A stretch of DNA of 42,159 bases from Bacteroidales bacterium (GTDB lineage Bacteria; Bacteroidota; Bacteroidia; Bacteroidales; Paludibacteraceae), in contig SUWZ01000030.1 of assembly GCA_015061185.1 (NCBI GenBank), forward strand, positions 1 to 42,159. Direction: 5' to 3'. A program made the translations under genes and the position numbers. The notes under the pieces were generated by a model, which did no database searches, had not been told where the DNA came from, and saw only the letters and a program-made list of their open reading frames with translations. Shown here one piece after another: positions 7,792 to 17,905 of this stretch. Numbering within the stretch: position 1 is the first letter of the stretch; every line of letters begins with the position of its first letter.

Positions 7792-9567
7792 ATGATTGAA
7801 GAATATTTTATACGATTTTTAAGATGGAGAGATAAAAATGTCAAAGAGAGACAATTTATTCTTTTTTTGAGTTTTTTGATCGGAATTGCATGTGCTATTG
7901 CAGCCCATATTCTAAAATTTTTAATAGAAACATTGCACCACTTTGTTAATAGCCATTTTGCAGAAGGAGACTTAAATTATTTATACCTCGCAACACCAAT
8001 CATTGGAGTCTTTTTAGCCTACTCTTACGTCAAATACTTTGTCAAAGATGATATTAGCCATGGTGTGACAAAAATCATGTTTGCCATCTCTCAAAAAAAA
8101 GCTCGTATAAAGAAACATAATATGTGGTCATCAATTATAGCGAGTTCTCTCACCATCGGTTTTGGAGGGTCTGTTGGAGCCGAAGCCCCAATTGTATTGA
8201 CGGGTTCTGCCATCGGTTCGAACTTAGGACAACTATTCCGCCTCGAACAAAAAAATTTAATGTTATTGGTGGGATGCGGTGCAGCCGGTGCCATTGCAGG
8301 AATCTTTAAGGCTCCTATTACAGGTGTCATCTTTACCTTAGAGGTTTTAATGTTAGATCTGACTATGGCCTCCATTGTTCCACTCTTAATTTCAGCGGCT
8401 ACAGCTTCTGTTTTCACCAATTTCTTCTCTGGTTCTGAGTTGATGTTTTCGTTCAACATGACAGAACCATTATTAATGGACAGAATCCCCTACTATATTC
8501 TTTTGGGCATACTTTGTGGATTTGTATCACTCTACTTTACTCGTTCAATGACTAAATTGGAAGCATTTTTTGGCAGTATAAAATCTCCTGCTGTCAAATT
8601 ATTGGTGGGTGGTATTTTACTAAGCGTACTTATCTTTTTTATTCCTCCTCTATACGGAGAGGGCTATGATACAATCACTTTGCTACTTAATGGAGATGTG
8701 CAAGCTGTAACTCAAAATAGTGTATTTTACAAATTTCGTGATAATTTTGGCTTGATTACTCTCTTTCTATTCTTGATTATTTTCTTTAAAACATTTGCCT
8801 CTGCAGCAACCAATGGTAGTGGTGGTACGGGTGGTATTTTTGCTCCAAGTTTGTATATGGGATGTATCACCGGATACTTAATGGCTTACGTCGTAAATTA
8901 CTTCCAAATCAACAACTTATCTGAAAAAAATTTTGCCCTTGCCGGAATGTCCGGAGTGATGGCTGGTGTAATGCATGCCCCTCTAACCGGAACATTCTTG
9001 ATAGCCGAATTGACAGGTGGCTACGGCATGTTCTTAGCTTTAATGGTTACTGCAACTATTGCCTACATCACAATTTTAGCATTTGAACCTCATAGCTTAT
9101 ACGCTACTCGCTTGGCTATTAAAGGAGAGCTTTTAACCCACAACAAAGATAAAAGCATTTTAACTCTGTTAAAAACAGAAAATGTTATAGAGACTGACCT
9201 TCAAACTCTTCGACCTAACATGTCCCTTGGCGATGTTATAAAATTGGTTGCTCAGTCTAAACGAAACATCTTCCCTGTCTTGGATTCAAAACAAAGAATG
9301 GTAGGACTTATTAGTTTGGATGAAATCAGAAACATTATGTTCCGACCGGAATTGTACAATAGATTTAAGGTGTCCAGCCTTATGGTATCTCCTCCTGACT
9401 ACGTTTCAATCAACGACCCAATGGAAGTAGTGATGCATAAGTTTGAAAAAACAAAAGCGTGGAATCTTCCGGTTATTGACGAAAACGAAAGGTATGTTGG
9501 ATATGTATCCAAATCAAAAATATTCAATGCATACCGAGATTTGTTAGTGCATCTTTCCGATGAATGA
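7792..9567 (+). CDS. ClC-type chloride channel/transporter with CBS pair
   Basis: Integral membrane anion channel or H+/Cl- exchanger, 591 aa. About ten hydrophobic segments cover residues 20-440. The selectivity-filter motifs are GGSVGAEAP (125-133, in place of the usual GxEGP; gating-type Glu131 is kept) and GSGGTGGIFAPSLYMG. Two CBS domains fill the C-terminus (roughly 460-590), with PVLDSKQRMVGLISLDEI and PVIDENERYVGYVSKSKI; such pairs often bind nucleotides and gate transport. It stands alone between divergent recJ and a repeat-filled gap. Whether it is a channel or an exchanger cannot be read from the sequence with certainty. Confidence 0.92.
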   Translation: MIEEYFIRFLRWRDKNVKERQFILFLSFLIGIACAIAAHILKFLIETLHHFVNSHFAEGDLNYLYLATPIIGVFLAYSYVKYFVKDDISHGVTKIMFAISQKKARIKKHNMWSSIIASSLTIGFGGSVGAEAPIVLTGSAIGSNLGQLFRLEQKNLMLLVGCGAAGAIAGIFKAPITGVIFTLEVLMLDLTMASIVPLLISAATASVFTNFFSGSELMFSFNMTEPLLMDRIPYYILLGILCGFVSLYFTRSMTKLEAFFGSIKSPAVKLLVGGILLSVLIFFIPPLYGEGYDTITLLLNGDVQAVTQNSVFYKFRDNFGLITLFLFLIIFFKTFASAATNGSGGTGGIFAPSLYMGCITGYLMAYVVNYFQINNLSEKNFALAGMSGVMAGVMHAPLTGTFLIAELTGGYGMFLALMVTATIAYITILAFEPHSLYATRLAIKGELLTHNKDKSILTLLKTENVIETDLQTLRPNMSLGDVIKLVAQSKRNIFPVLDSKQRMVGLISLDEIRNIMFRPELYNRFKVSSLMVSPPDYVSINDPMEVVMHKFEKTKAWNLPVIDENERYVGYVSKSKIFNAYRDLLVHLSDE

Positions 9568-9576
9568 TTTAAAGAA

Positions 9577-9944
9577 AGGTTCTATAAATTAGGTCGAGAT
9601 GATTTTGAAGCGCATTTTACTTAGGTTGATTATATTCCTAAACCATTCGTAAAGCACAATGATGTTTCTGCTTTGCCATAGCAAGAAAAGGAACACGCAA
9701 GTAAAAGGAGCGATGCGGGCATCCTAAATGAAAGAATATAAACAAGATAAATAAAATAAATTCAAATGCATCCGAAACTGGATTTATGAGCCATAAATAA
9801 AAAATCGAAATTTATAGAAGTTGCCTCAAGTGGATTCTATAATAAATAACTAACTAAATATAAGCAAGATAAACAATAATATTTAAAGAATTCTGCATAA
9901 ACAAAAAAAATTAAACAACAAAAAATCGTGATTTGTAGAAGTCG
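9577..9944. repeat. Diverged element with inner-type inverted ends
   Basis: AGGTTCTATAAATT at 9577-9590 is matched by the inverted AATTTATAGAAGTTGCCT at 9809-9826. These ends resemble the ends of the nested element at 25789-25989, but the sequence between them is different. A second partial copy of the right end (AAAAATCG..ATTTGTAGAAGTCG) follows at about 9921-9944. The whole 9568-10014 gap is AT-rich, with no gene seen. Confidence 0.5.
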
Positions 9945-10014
9945 TCGCCATCGATAGAGGTACGTTTTTTTGATAAAACACACTTCAAAATTAGTACACT
10001 TCAAAAGTTATGAT

Positions 10015-10022
10015 TACCTTTG
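10015..10022 (+). promoter_or_regulatory. Probable -7 box of purT-lysC-lysA
   Basis: TACCTTTG matches TAnnTTTG exactly and lies 24 bp before the purT ATG. The expected TTG at -33 is not clear. Confidence 0.55.
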
Positions 10023-10046
10023 AACGTATTCTTAAAGAAATAGAAA

Positions 10047-11228
10047 ATGACAAAATTTGGTACTATATTTAAACATGAGGGAAAAAAAGCTCTACTATGT
10101 GGCTCCGGAGAGTTAGGGAAAGAAGTGGCAATCGAACTGCAACGTTTGGGTATTGAAGTGATTGCGCTTGATAAATATGAAAATGCACCGGCAATGCAGG
10201 TTGCACATAAATCATATATACTTTCGATGTTGGATGGAGAAAAATTGCGAGAGATTATTGCAAAAGAAGCTCCGGACTATATCATTCCGGAAGTTGAAGC
10301 AATAGCAACTTCAACCCTTGTCGAATTGGAAAAAGAGGGATACAATGTCATTCCTACAGCTCGAGCAACATTTCTAACTATGAATAGAGAAGGTATTAGG
10401 AAGTTGGCAGCAGAAGAGTTAGGATTAAAAACCTCCCCTTATCGTTTTGCATCTACCAAAGAAGAATATATTGATGCCGTTGCGAAAATTGGCATTCCTT
10501 GCGTTGTGAAACCGATAATGAGTTCATCTGGTCATGGGCAAAGTGTTGTCAAATGTAAAGAAGATATAGAAAAATCATGGGCAATGGCTCAAGAAGGTGG
10601 AAGAGCCGGAGCCGGAAAAGTAATTGTTGAAGGGTTTGTCGATTTTGACTATGAAATTACCCTCTTAACCGTAAGACACAAAGACGGAACAAGTTTCTTG
10701 GAACCAATCGGCCATTGGCAAAAAGATGGTGATTATCAAGAGTCATGGCAACCTCAACCTATGAGTACACCCGCACTAGAAAAAGCACAAGACATCGCAA
10801 AAAAAATTACTGATGCACTCGGTGGAAGAGGAATCTTTGGTGTAGAAATGTTTATAAAAGGAGATGACGTCATCTTTAGCGAAGTTTCGCCTCGTCCTCA
10901 CGACACCGGAATGGTAACCATGATCTCTCAAGACCTATCTGAATTTTCTCTTCATGTCAGAGCAATCCTTGGTCTTCCTATTCCTAACATAGCTTTCCAT
11001 GGTCCTTCTGCTTCCAAAGCCGTTGTGGTTAGAGGAAATAGCGAAAATGTTTCGTTCGAAAATTTAGACAAAGTATTATCGATCCCCGATACTCAAATTA
11101 GAATTTTTGGCAAACCAAATGTTCAAGACCATCGAAGAATGGCTGTGCTTTTAGCTCGGGGAAAAGATATTGAGGAGGCAAAAGAAAAGGTTAATCAAAT
11201 GTACAACTCTCTTAAAATAGAGATATAA
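10047..11228 (+). CDS. purT: Formate-dependent GAR transformylase
   Basis: Phosphoribosylglycinamide formyltransferase 2, 393 aa, which makes formyl-GAR from GAR, formate and ATP in purine synthesis without folate. It is an ATP-grasp enzyme: the N-terminal domain has [15 protein letters not shown], the central domain has [16 protein letters not shown] and the acidic ATP/Mg site [30 protein letters not shown]. Length equals that of the E. coli enzyme. It is first in a run with lysC (39-bp gap) and lysA, probably on one message; a metabolic reason for that grouping is not obvious. Confidence 0.96.
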   Translation: MTKFGTIFKHEGKKALLCGSGELGKEVAIELQRLGIEVIALDKYENAPAMQVAHKSYILSMLDGEKLREIIAKEAPDYIIPEVEAIATSTLVELEKEGYNVIPTARATFLTMNREGIRKLAAEELGLKTSPYRFASTKEEYIDAVAKIGIPCVVKPIMSSSGHGQSVVKCKEDIEKSWAMAQEGGRAGAGKVIVEGFVDFDYEITLLTVRHKDGTSFLEPIGHWQKDGDYQESWQPQPMSTPALEKAQDIAKKITDALGGRGIFGVEMFIKGDDVIFSEVSPRPHDTGMVTMISQDLSEFSLHVRAILGLPIPNIAFHGPSASKAVVVRGNSENVSFENLDKVLSIPDTQIRIFGKPNVQDHRRMAVLLARGKDIEEAKEKVNQMYNSLKIEI

Positions 11229-11238
11229 TTAATAGTTA

Positions 11239-11260
11239 GGTAATTACCCTTATAAAGGAG
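11239..11260 (+). promoter_or_regulatory. Palindrome and Shine-Dalgarno before lysC
   Basis: A perfect 10-bp palindrome GGTAATTACC (11239-11248) is followed by AAAGGAG (11254-11260), 7 bp before the lysC ATG. A Shine-Dalgarno this good is unusual among the A-rich leaders of this window. The palindrome could be an operator or simply part of the intergenic spacer. Confidence 0.45.
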
Positions 11261-11267
11261 AAAGTAT

Positions 11268-12587
11268 ATGAAAGTTATAAAATTCGGAAGTTCTACTGCA
11301 ACATCTCCACAGAGATTATTAGAGATTGCAGATTTAGTTTCTCAGCATAAAGGAGAGTCAAACATCGTAGTGTTTTCTGCTATTGATGGAACAACAGAGA
11401 GTTTGGAAGAGATATCGGATTATTTGTATAAAAAGAATGCAGATGGTGCGAAAGAACTAACCAACAATTTGGAAAGACAGTATATTAATTGGGCAAATAA
11501 ATTGTATCGAGATTCTAACCGATGCAACGAAGTAAAATTGTATATAACAGAAATGTTCAACTCAATTAGAGAAATTTCTAAAAACATTTTTACAATCTTC
11601 GAGGAAAAAAGAATCATTGCTTGCGGAGTTACACTTTCTACTCACTTGATGTATGAATGCCTCAAAGAAAAGGGTGTAAACATCAAAAAACTCGCGGCTA
11701 TAGATTTTATGCGTATCGACAAAAACGAAGAACCTGATGTAAACTATATAAAAGAGAATCTCAAAAAACAATTAGAACAATTGGGAGAAGCTGATATATA
11801 CATTACAGAGGGGTCTATTTGCAAAAATGCATATAACGAAATCGATTACTTGGGAATTGGAGGAAATGATTATACCGCATCATTGATTGGTGCCGCAGCT
11901 CAGGTTGATGAAATTATATTCTGGAGCGACTCTGATGGAATTTACAACAACAATCCTCGCATCGTTAAAAATGCAGAACCTGTAAAAGAGTTAAATTTTG
12001 ACGAGGCGGCTGAGATTTCCTACTTCTTGACTCGTATCATTCACCCGACATGTATAATGCCGGCCAAATTGGCTAATATTCCGGTACGTTTGATGAGCAT
12101 CGGCAATCCGAACTGCGAAGGAACTTTAATTTCTAATGACTTTACACAAAACTGCATAAAAGCCGTTGCTTCAAAAGATGGTATAACCTCCATTCGAATC
12201 AAATCCGGAAGAATGTTGATGGCTCATGGTTTCTTGCGCAAAGTATTCGAAATTTTTGAAAACCATAAAACTGCAATTGACATGGTAACGACTTCCGAGG
12301 TGGGTATATCCATAACAATTGACAACGATAGACACATTGATGAGATTATGGATAGCTTGAAACGTTTTGGAACTGTATCTTGCCAAAAAGGAATGACGAT
12401 CGTTTGTATTATCGGTGATTTATCTTGTCAAAACATCGGAATGCAGAGTTGTATCGTTAATGCTTTAGAAGAGATTCCTACCCACATGATTTCATACGGA
12501 GGAAGTCCTTTTAATATTTCATTTTTAATCAGCACAAGAGATAAAGATATTGCTTTAAATGCTCTTAATAACCAACTTTTTAATTGA
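11268..12587 (+). CDS. lysC: Aspartate kinase (monofunctional, with ACT domains)
   Basis: Phosphorylates aspartate, the first step toward lysine, threonine and methionine; 439 aa. The kinase domain starts with MKVIKFGSSTAT, where most relatives have KFGGTS; Lys5 and the FG are kept. Later motifs LGIGGNDYTASLIGAAA and FWSDSDGIYNNNPRIV match the family but also differ from the common RGGSDYTA and TDVDGVYTADPR. The C-terminal ~140 residues (from about SKDGITSIRIKSGRML) are a tandem ACT regulatory region. lysA follows after 7 bp, which supports a role in lysine synthesis. The changes in the nucleotide loop make its activity or regulation worth testing. Confidence 0.9.
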   Translation: MKVIKFGSSTATSPQRLLEIADLVSQHKGESNIVVFSAIDGTTESLEEISDYLYKKNADGAKELTNNLERQYINWANKLYRDSNRCNEVKLYITEMFNSIREISKNIFTIFEEKRIIACGVTLSTHLMYECLKEKGVNIKKLAAIDFMRIDKNEEPDVNYIKENLKKQLEQLGEADIYITEGSICKNAYNEIDYLGIGGNDYTASLIGAAAQVDEIIFWSDSDGIYNNNPRIVKNAEPVKELNFDEAAEISYFLTRIIHPTCIMPAKLANIPVRLMSIGNPNCEGTLISNDFTQNCIKAVASKDGITSIRIKSGRMLMAHGFLRKVFEIFENHKTAIDMVTTSEVGISITIDNDRHIDEIMDSLKRFGTVSCQKGMTIVCIIGDLSCQNIGMQSCIVNALEEIPTHMISYGGSPFNISFLISTRDKDIALNALNNQLFN

Positions 12588-12594
12588 CTACACA

Positions 12595-13752
12595 ATGATA
12601 AAAGGTAAATTCCCAATAGATAAATTCAAAAAGATTGAAACTCCGTTTTACTACTACGATGTTGCATTATTGAATGAAACATTAAATCTTGTTGAACAAG
12701 AGTCCTCTAAATACGGATTCACGGTTCATTATGCGGTTAAGGCGAATGCTAATCCTAAAATTTTAAAATTAATTGCAGATAGAGGGTTTGGTGCTGATTG
12801 TGTCAGCGGAAATGAGGTACAAGCCGCCATTGAAGCCGGATTCCCAGCCTCTAAAGTAGTATTTGCAGGTGTTGGAAAAACTGATAAAGAAATCAACTTA
12901 GCTCTTGATCACAATATTTTTTGCTTTAACGTTGAATCAATTCCCGAATTGATAGTATTAAATGAACTGGCAAAAGCCAAGGGGAAAATTGCTTCTATAG
13001 AGCTAAGAATCAATCCTAATGTTGATGCTCATACTCATCATTACATCACTACCGGATTGAACGAAAACAAATTTGGATTTAGCATGGATGATTTGAAATC
13101 TGTAATAGAAATGACTCGTTCATTGAACAATATTGAATTAATCGGACTTCACTTTCATATAGGTTCTCAAATCACAGACCTAAATGCGTTTGAGACTCTA
13201 TGCGCAAAGATTAATGAATTACAAGACGAAGTGGAAAGTTGGGGAATACATCTTAAAAATATAAATGTTGGAGGTGGATTGGGTATCAATTATGAACATC
13301 CAAACCATATCCCTATCCCCGATTTTGAATCCTACTTCAGACTCTTTTCAAAACATTTAAAATTGAGGGATGGACAAAATTTACATTGTGAACCGGGACG
13401 TTCTATTGTTGCTCAATGTGGTTCTTTAATTACGAAAGTGACATACGTAAAAAGAGGAGCAACAAAGCAATTTGCTATTGTGGATGCCGGAATGACAGAC
13501 CTTATTCGTCCTGCGTTATATGAGGCTTATCATCGTATAGAAAATATTTCGTCCGAAGGTGAAATCGAAAAATATGATGTAGTTGGACCAATATGCGAAT
13601 CATCCGATGTATTTAATAAAGATGTAGAACTAAATTCTACTCAACGTGGAGATTTATTAGCTATACGCTCTGCCGGTGCTTACGGAGAAATAATGGCGTC
13701 ACGTTATAATCTTAGACAATTACCAATCGGGTATTTATCCACTGAAATTTAA
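12595..13752 (+). CDS. lysA: Diaminopimelate decarboxylase
   Basis: PLP enzyme that removes CO2 from meso-diaminopimelate to give lysine; 385 aa. The PLP lysine is K49 in VHYAVKANANP. Other family motifs are HFHIGSQ, NVGGGLGINY (phosphate-binding glycines), EPGRSIVAQCG and GPICESSDVF, the last with the substrate-contact cysteine. The frame also has an ATG at 12559, but that would overlap lysC by 29 bp and add 12 non-family residues; the ATG at 12595, 7 bp after the lysC stop, is better. Last gene of purT-lysC-lysA. Confidence 0.95.
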   Translation: MIKGKFPIDKFKKIETPFYYYDVALLNETLNLVEQESSKYGFTVHYAVKANANPKILKLIADRGFGADCVSGNEVQAAIEAGFPASKVVFAGVGKTDKEINLALDHNIFCFNVESIPELIVLNELAKAKGKIASIELRINPNVDAHTHHYITTGLNENKFGFSMDDLKSVIEMTRSLNNIELIGLHFHIGSQITDLNAFETLCAKINELQDEVESWGIHLKNINVGGGLGINYEHPNHIPIPDFESYFRLFSKHLKLRDGQNLHCEPGRSIVAQCGSLITKVTYVKRGATKQFAIVDAGMTDLIRPALYEAYHRIENISSEGEIEKYDVVGPICESSDVFNKDVELNSTQRGDLLAIRSAGAYGEIMASRYNLRQLPIGYLSTEI

Positions 13753-13768
13753 AAATTGTTTTGAACTT

Positions 13769-14138
13769 AGAAGTTGTTTAATTTTTTTCGAGCCTATTTG
13801 AGAGAGAGTTTTAAATTTATTTTTATTATCTTTTTGTAGAAAATAGTAGAATACTATCAAAAAAGAATATTAAAAGTAGGTTTGAGGTGAGTTATATAAA
13901 TTCATCGTTTAAAATTTAAAAAGTGAAAATTGAAGGTAGATAAACTTTTCTGCACTTATGATTTATTTCGGTAACTTGCTCTTTGTCAGTTGGTCACAGA
14001 GTTCGCACTACTCCCTCCTTTCGCACAGCAATCTACTCGAAATAAATTTATAGAACCCACCTAAAAGAGTCTCAAAGATGCCGAAAATAAGAGAGTAAAA
14101 CTTTAAAATATTTTTTTAATAAAATTTAAACAACATCT
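13769..14138. repeat. MITE-like element, full composite copy, inverted
   Basis: The outer ends are AGAAGTTGTTTAATTTTT (from 13769) and AAATTTAAACAACATCT (14122-14138). Nested inside, at 13885-14062, lies the inner element with ends AGGTGAGTTATATAAATTCA and TAAATTTATAGAACCCACCT. The whole is the reverse complement of the copy at 25711-26107. TTGAACT occurs on both flanks (13761-13767 and 14141-14147), which could be a target-site duplication. It fills the gap between lysA and the glycosyltransferase; no gene was seen in that gap. Confidence 0.85.
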
Positions 14139-14240
14139 TATTGAACTACACATAAAATCCTAGTTCAAAAAATATCAAAAATAGATTTTAAACATCTACT
14201 TAGAAATAACGTTCTTAGAAAGAAATAATTAAAACTTTAA

Positions 14241-15422
14241 ATGCAAGAATATTTTGAAATATTGCTTCTCTATCCTAATTGGATAAAATTTTTATTTGTA
14301 GGATTATTAGTTTCTCTGTTGATTCAATTGTTCTACTATTTGCACTACTACAATGGTATAATAAGATACAATCGCAAAATCAAAAAAAATTTGATTGGAT
14401 ATACCACAAGCAAACCGCCTGTATCTATAATTGTATGCGCAAAGAATGAGTCTGAAAACTTAGAGTTGCATCTCCCTATGTTATTGGAACAAGAGTACCC
14501 TAAATATGAGGTAATTGTTGTAAATGATGGTTCAACCGATGAAAGTTGCTACCTATTGGATAGATTGGATAAAAAATATTCCAATTTGTATCACACATTT
14601 TTGCCTATGGACGCAAAGTATATGAGCCGAAAAAAAATGTGCTTGAACGTTGGAATTAAAGCAGCTCATTACGAACACTTGATAATCGTTGCTGCCGATT
14701 GTGAACCCGGCAGCAAAAATTGGTTATCTAACATTATGAAAAACTATACCCCTGAAACAGATATGGTATTAGGGTATAGCGATTTCAAAAAAAAGAATGG
14801 ATTCTTATATCGCTTGATAGGATACGAAAATCTTTTGACTACTATGCAATACATGGGATATGCTTTAAACGGCAAAGTATTGAGAGGTACTAACAGAAAT
14901 CTATCCTACAAAAAATCCTCATTCATAAATAATAAGGCATTTTCATCGCACCTTAACTTGGAATATGGCGATGATGATCTTTTTTTACAAGAAATAGCCT
15001 CATCGAAGAATGCAAGAATTGAATTCTCACCAGACTCTTCAACACATACTAATAGAGATTTGAGTTTCAAAAATTACCTGTATGATAAAGAACGAAGAAT
15101 GATGACTCAGAGCCGATACAAGGGATATTTGAAAGCGTTACTCTTTATCGACTGTTTAAGCAAACTAATGTTCATAATACTCCTAATCGGATTAATCATT
15201 GGGGCTATCATAGGAAAAGATGTAATATTGGCAACGATAGCCGGAGGGGTATTCATACTAAATTTTACGACTCAATGTGTCGTTATAAACAAAACTGCAA
15301 GTATTCTGCAAGAGAGTAAATTTTATTTATCAATTCTATTCTTTGAATTAATCAGACCACTGATTTCTCTATATGTTGCAATAGTAAAAACATTTTCTAA
15401 GAACAAAAATACATGGGGGTAA
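14241..15422 (+). CDS. Membrane-anchored family 2 glycosyltransferase
   Basis: Probable cell-envelope glycosyltransferase, 393 aa. One membrane helix lies at about residues 15-37, followed by a GT-A domain with SIIVCAKNESENL, VIVVNDGSTDES (nucleotide-sugar site) and AADCEPGSKNW (DxD-like). Further on are LEYGDDDLFLQEI and a basic DKERRMMTQSRYK stretch in the place of the usual QxxRW. Two or three hydrophobic segments at the C-terminus anchor it again. The sugar and the acceptor cannot be told. It overlaps or abuts mazG, so the two are translated together. Confidence 0.85.
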   Translation: MQEYFEILLLYPNWIKFLFVGLLVSLLIQLFYYLHYYNGIIRYNRKIKKNLIGYTTSKPPVSIIVCAKNESENLELHLPMLLEQEYPKYEVIVVNDGSTDESCYLLDRLDKKYSNLYHTFLPMDAKYMSRKKMCLNVGIKAAHYEHLIIVAADCEPGSKNWLSNIMKNYTPETDMVLGYSDFKKKNGFLYRLIGYENLLTTMQYMGYALNGKVLRGTNRNLSYKKSSFINNKAFSSHLNLEYGDDDLFLQEIASSKNARIEFSPDSSTHTNRDLSFKNYLYDKERRMMTQSRYKGYLKALLFIDCLSKLMFIILLIGLIIGAIIGKDVILATIAGGVFILNFTTQCVVINKTASILQESKFYLSILFFELIRPLISLYVAIVKTFSKNKNTWG

Positions 15423-15424
15423 AT

Positions 15425-16216
15425 ATGGAAAAAAAACTTGAAGCATTCAAAAGATTACTAATCATCATGGATGAACTCCGTGCCAAATGTCCATGGGATA
15501 AAAAACAAACTTTTGACTCACTCCGAGCCAACACCATCGAAGAGACATACGAATTGTGTGACGCAATTATGAAAAAAGATACGAAAGAGATAAAAAAAGA
15601 GTTAGGCGATGTTTTACTCCACATTGTATTTTACTCAAAAATTGCCTCGGAAACAAATGATTTTGACATTGCAGACGTATGCAACTCTCTTTGCGACAAG
15701 CTGATTTTCAGACATCCTCATGTTTTTGGAGAAGGGAATGCAAAAAGTGCCGGAGAAGTTGAACAGAGTTGGGAACAAATCAAACAAAAAGAAAAAGATG
15801 GTAACAAAAGTGTATTAGCCGGAGTCCCTGACGCTCTTCCGGCATTAATAAAATGCTATCGAATACAAGACAAAGCAAGAAATGTAGGGTTTGACTGGAA
15901 AGAGAAAGAAGATATTTGGCATAAAGTGGAGGAAGAGTTGAATGAATTTAAAGACGAGGTTCACGCAATGAATCAGGAAAAAATGGAAGAAGAGTTTGGC
16001 GATTTATTATTTAGCATGATTAATGCTGCCCGCCTCTACAAAATTAATCCTGAAAATGCATTAGAACGTTGCAACAGAAAATTTATACGACGATTTAATC
16101 ATATAGAAAAAAGAACTAAAGAAGAAAATAAAGAATTATCTCAACTAAGTTTAGAAGAGATGGATGCTTATTGGGACGAAGCAAAAAGAATTGAGAGAGA
16201 AAATATACAATCGTAA
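15425..16216 (+). CDS. mazG: Nucleoside triphosphate pyrophosphohydrolase MazG
   Basis: House-cleaning enzyme that hydrolyses (d)NTPs to NMPs and pyrophosphate; 263 aa, the same length as E. coli MazG. Two MazG all-alpha repeats are visible. The first has LRAKCPWDKKQTFDSL and EETYELCDAI with the EExxE-type metal site and KKELGDVLLHIVFYS. The second has EEELNEFKDEV and EEFGDLLFSMINAARL. The ATG at 15425 is preferred; an ATG at 15413 in the same frame would overlap the upstream glycosyltransferase by 10 bp. Confidence 0.94.
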   Translation: MEKKLEAFKRLLIIMDELRAKCPWDKKQTFDSLRANTIEETYELCDAIMKKDTKEIKKELGDVLLHIVFYSKIASETNDFDIADVCNSLCDKLIFRHPHVFGEGNAKSAGEVEQSWEQIKQKEKDGNKSVLAGVPDALPALIKCYRIQDKARNVGFDWKEKEDIWHKVEEELNEFKDEVHAMNQEKMEEEFGDLLFSMINAARLYKINPENALERCNRKFIRRFNHIEKRTKEENKELSQLSLEEMDAYWDEAKRIERENIQS

Positions 16217-16329
16217 AGCATTTTGATTCTTCTGTAAATATAGAGGTTTAACAACTTTTCAAAACAGGTAATTTTAAAGGTTGTCTAAAGAATAGAGGTG
16301 CTATATTTTTATAGAAAATCAAAAAGAAT

Positions 16330-16337
16330 TATCTTTG
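16330..16337 (+). promoter_or_regulatory. Probable -7 box of proS
   Basis: TATCTTTG is an exact match to TAnnTTTG, 65 bp before the proS start. No clear TTG is placed upstream. Confidence 0.55.
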
Positions 16338-16402
16338 CAATTGAAAAAGAGTAATAACAAATGGGGATTAGCAGATAATTATTCCCAACAATAAATAGAG
16401 AA

Positions 16403-17884
16403 ATGGCAAAAGAATTAACACCGCGCAGTGAAGACTACTCACAATGGTATAACGATTTGGTTATAAAGGCAGACCTTGCAGAAAATTCAGCAGTAAGAGG
16501 TTGTATGGTTATAAAACCATACGGATATGCAATTTGGGAAAAGATGCAACATGAATTGGATAGAATGTTTAAAGAAACCGGGCATTGCAATGCTTATTTC
16601 CCTCTGTTTATTCCCAAATCATTCCTTAGCAAAGAGGCTGATCATGTAGAAGGGTTTGCTAAAGAGTGTGCTGTTGTAACTCACTATCGTTTGAAAAACA
16701 ATCCGGACGGTAGCGGCGTGGTGGTTGATCCTGAAGCTCGCTTGGAAGAGGAATTGATTGTTCGTCCTACTTCAGAAACTATCATCTGGAATACATACAA
16801 AAACTGGATTCAATCATACAGAGACCTCCCTATTCTTTGCAATCAATGGGCTAATGTTGTAAGATGGGAAATGCGTACTCGTCTATTCTTGCGCACTGCA
16901 GAATTCTTATGGCAAGAAGGGCATACTGCTCATGAAACCTACGAAGAGGCTGAAGAAGAGGCACAAAAAATGTTGAATGTTTATGCAGACTTTGCAGAAA
17001 ACTTCATGGCTATGCCTGTTGTAAAAGGGGTAAAATCTGCAACAGAACGCTTTGCAGGAGCTGTTAATACTTATACAATTGAAGCATTAATGCAAGATGG
17101 AAAAGCATTACAGTCTGGTACATCTCATTTCTTGGGGCAGAACTTTGCGAAAGCTTTTGATGTGCAATTCCAAACAAGAGAAGGGAAATTAGATTACGTT
17201 TGGGCTACATCTTGGGGAGTATCTACCCGACTAATGGGAGCTCTTATTATGTCTCACTCTGATGATAATGGTTTAGTGTTGCCTCCAAACTTAGCTCCAA
17301 TACAGGTTGTCATAATTCCTATTGCTCAAAAAAAATTGACTCCTGAAATGAATGAGAAAATTGATAAAATCATTGCTAATTTAAAGGCTATGGGAATTTC
17401 TGTTAAATACGATTATGCAGAAACTAAAACTCCTGGCTGGAAATTTGCTGAATATGAATTAAAGGGTGTTCCTGTACGTTTAACTATCGGACCAAGGGAT
17501 TTTGAGAATGGAACAATAGAAGTTGCTCGCCGCGACACATTGGAAAAAGAAAATGTATCAATGGAGGGTATCGAAAATTATGTAAAAGATTTGTTGACTC
17601 AAATTCAAAAGAATATTTACCAAAAGGCTCTTGACTATCGTAAAACTCAAATTAAAAAAGTAGATAATTACGAAGAATTTAAAAAAGAGATTGAGAAAGG
17701 TGGATTTATTTTGGCCCACTGGGATGGAACTGCAGAAACAGAGGCTAAAATTAAAGAGGACACAAAAGCTACAATCCGCTGCATTCCTTTTGATACGTAC
17801 TTAGATGACGACAAAGAAGCGGGCAAGTGTATGGTTACAGGAAAACCTTCTGCTTGTCGTGTACTATTTGCAAGAGCATACTAA
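16403..17884 (+). CDS. proS: Prolyl-tRNA synthetase, archaeal/eukaryal-like type
   Basis: Charges tRNA-Pro; 493 aa. This is the short class II form without the bacterial editing insert. Motif 2 is seen around [27 protein letters not shown], and motif 3 in the [20 protein letters not shown] stretch. An anticodon-binding domain follows ([10 protein letters not shown]) and the chain ends with the typical [10 protein letters not shown], the C-terminal tyrosine found in this subtype. The subtype is normal in Bacteroidetes and is not itself a sign of recent transfer. It has its own promoter. Confidence 0.96.
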   Translation: MAKELTPRSEDYSQWYNDLVIKADLAENSAVRGCMVIKPYGYAIWEKMQHELDRMFKETGHCNAYFPLFIPKSFLSKEADHVEGFAKECAVVTHYRLKNNPDGSGVVVDPEARLEEELIVRPTSETIIWNTYKNWIQSYRDLPILCNQWANVVRWEMRTRLFLRTAEFLWQEGHTAHETYEEAEEEAQKMLNVYADFAENFMAMPVVKGVKSATERFAGAVNTYTIEALMQDGKALQSGTSHFLGQNFAKAFDVQFQTREGKLDYVWATSWGVSTRLMGALIMSHSDDNGLVLPPNLAPIQVVIIPIAQKKLTPEMNEKIDKIIANLKAMGISVKYDYAETKTPGWKFAEYELKGVPVRLTIGPRDFENGTIEVARRDTLEKENVSMEGIENYVKDLLTQIQKNIYQKALDYRKTQIKKVDNYEEFKKEIEKGGFILAHWDGTAETEAKIKEDTKATIRCIPFDTYLDDDKEAGKCMVTGKPSACRVLFARAY

Positions 17885-17905
17885 GAAGGTTACGAATAAA
17901 AGTGG

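Noticed and set aside
8091-8459. 122-aa minus-strand ORF inside the ClC gene
   Set aside because: It is the antisense shadow of conserved channel codons (GSVGAEAP region) and has no domain or start context.
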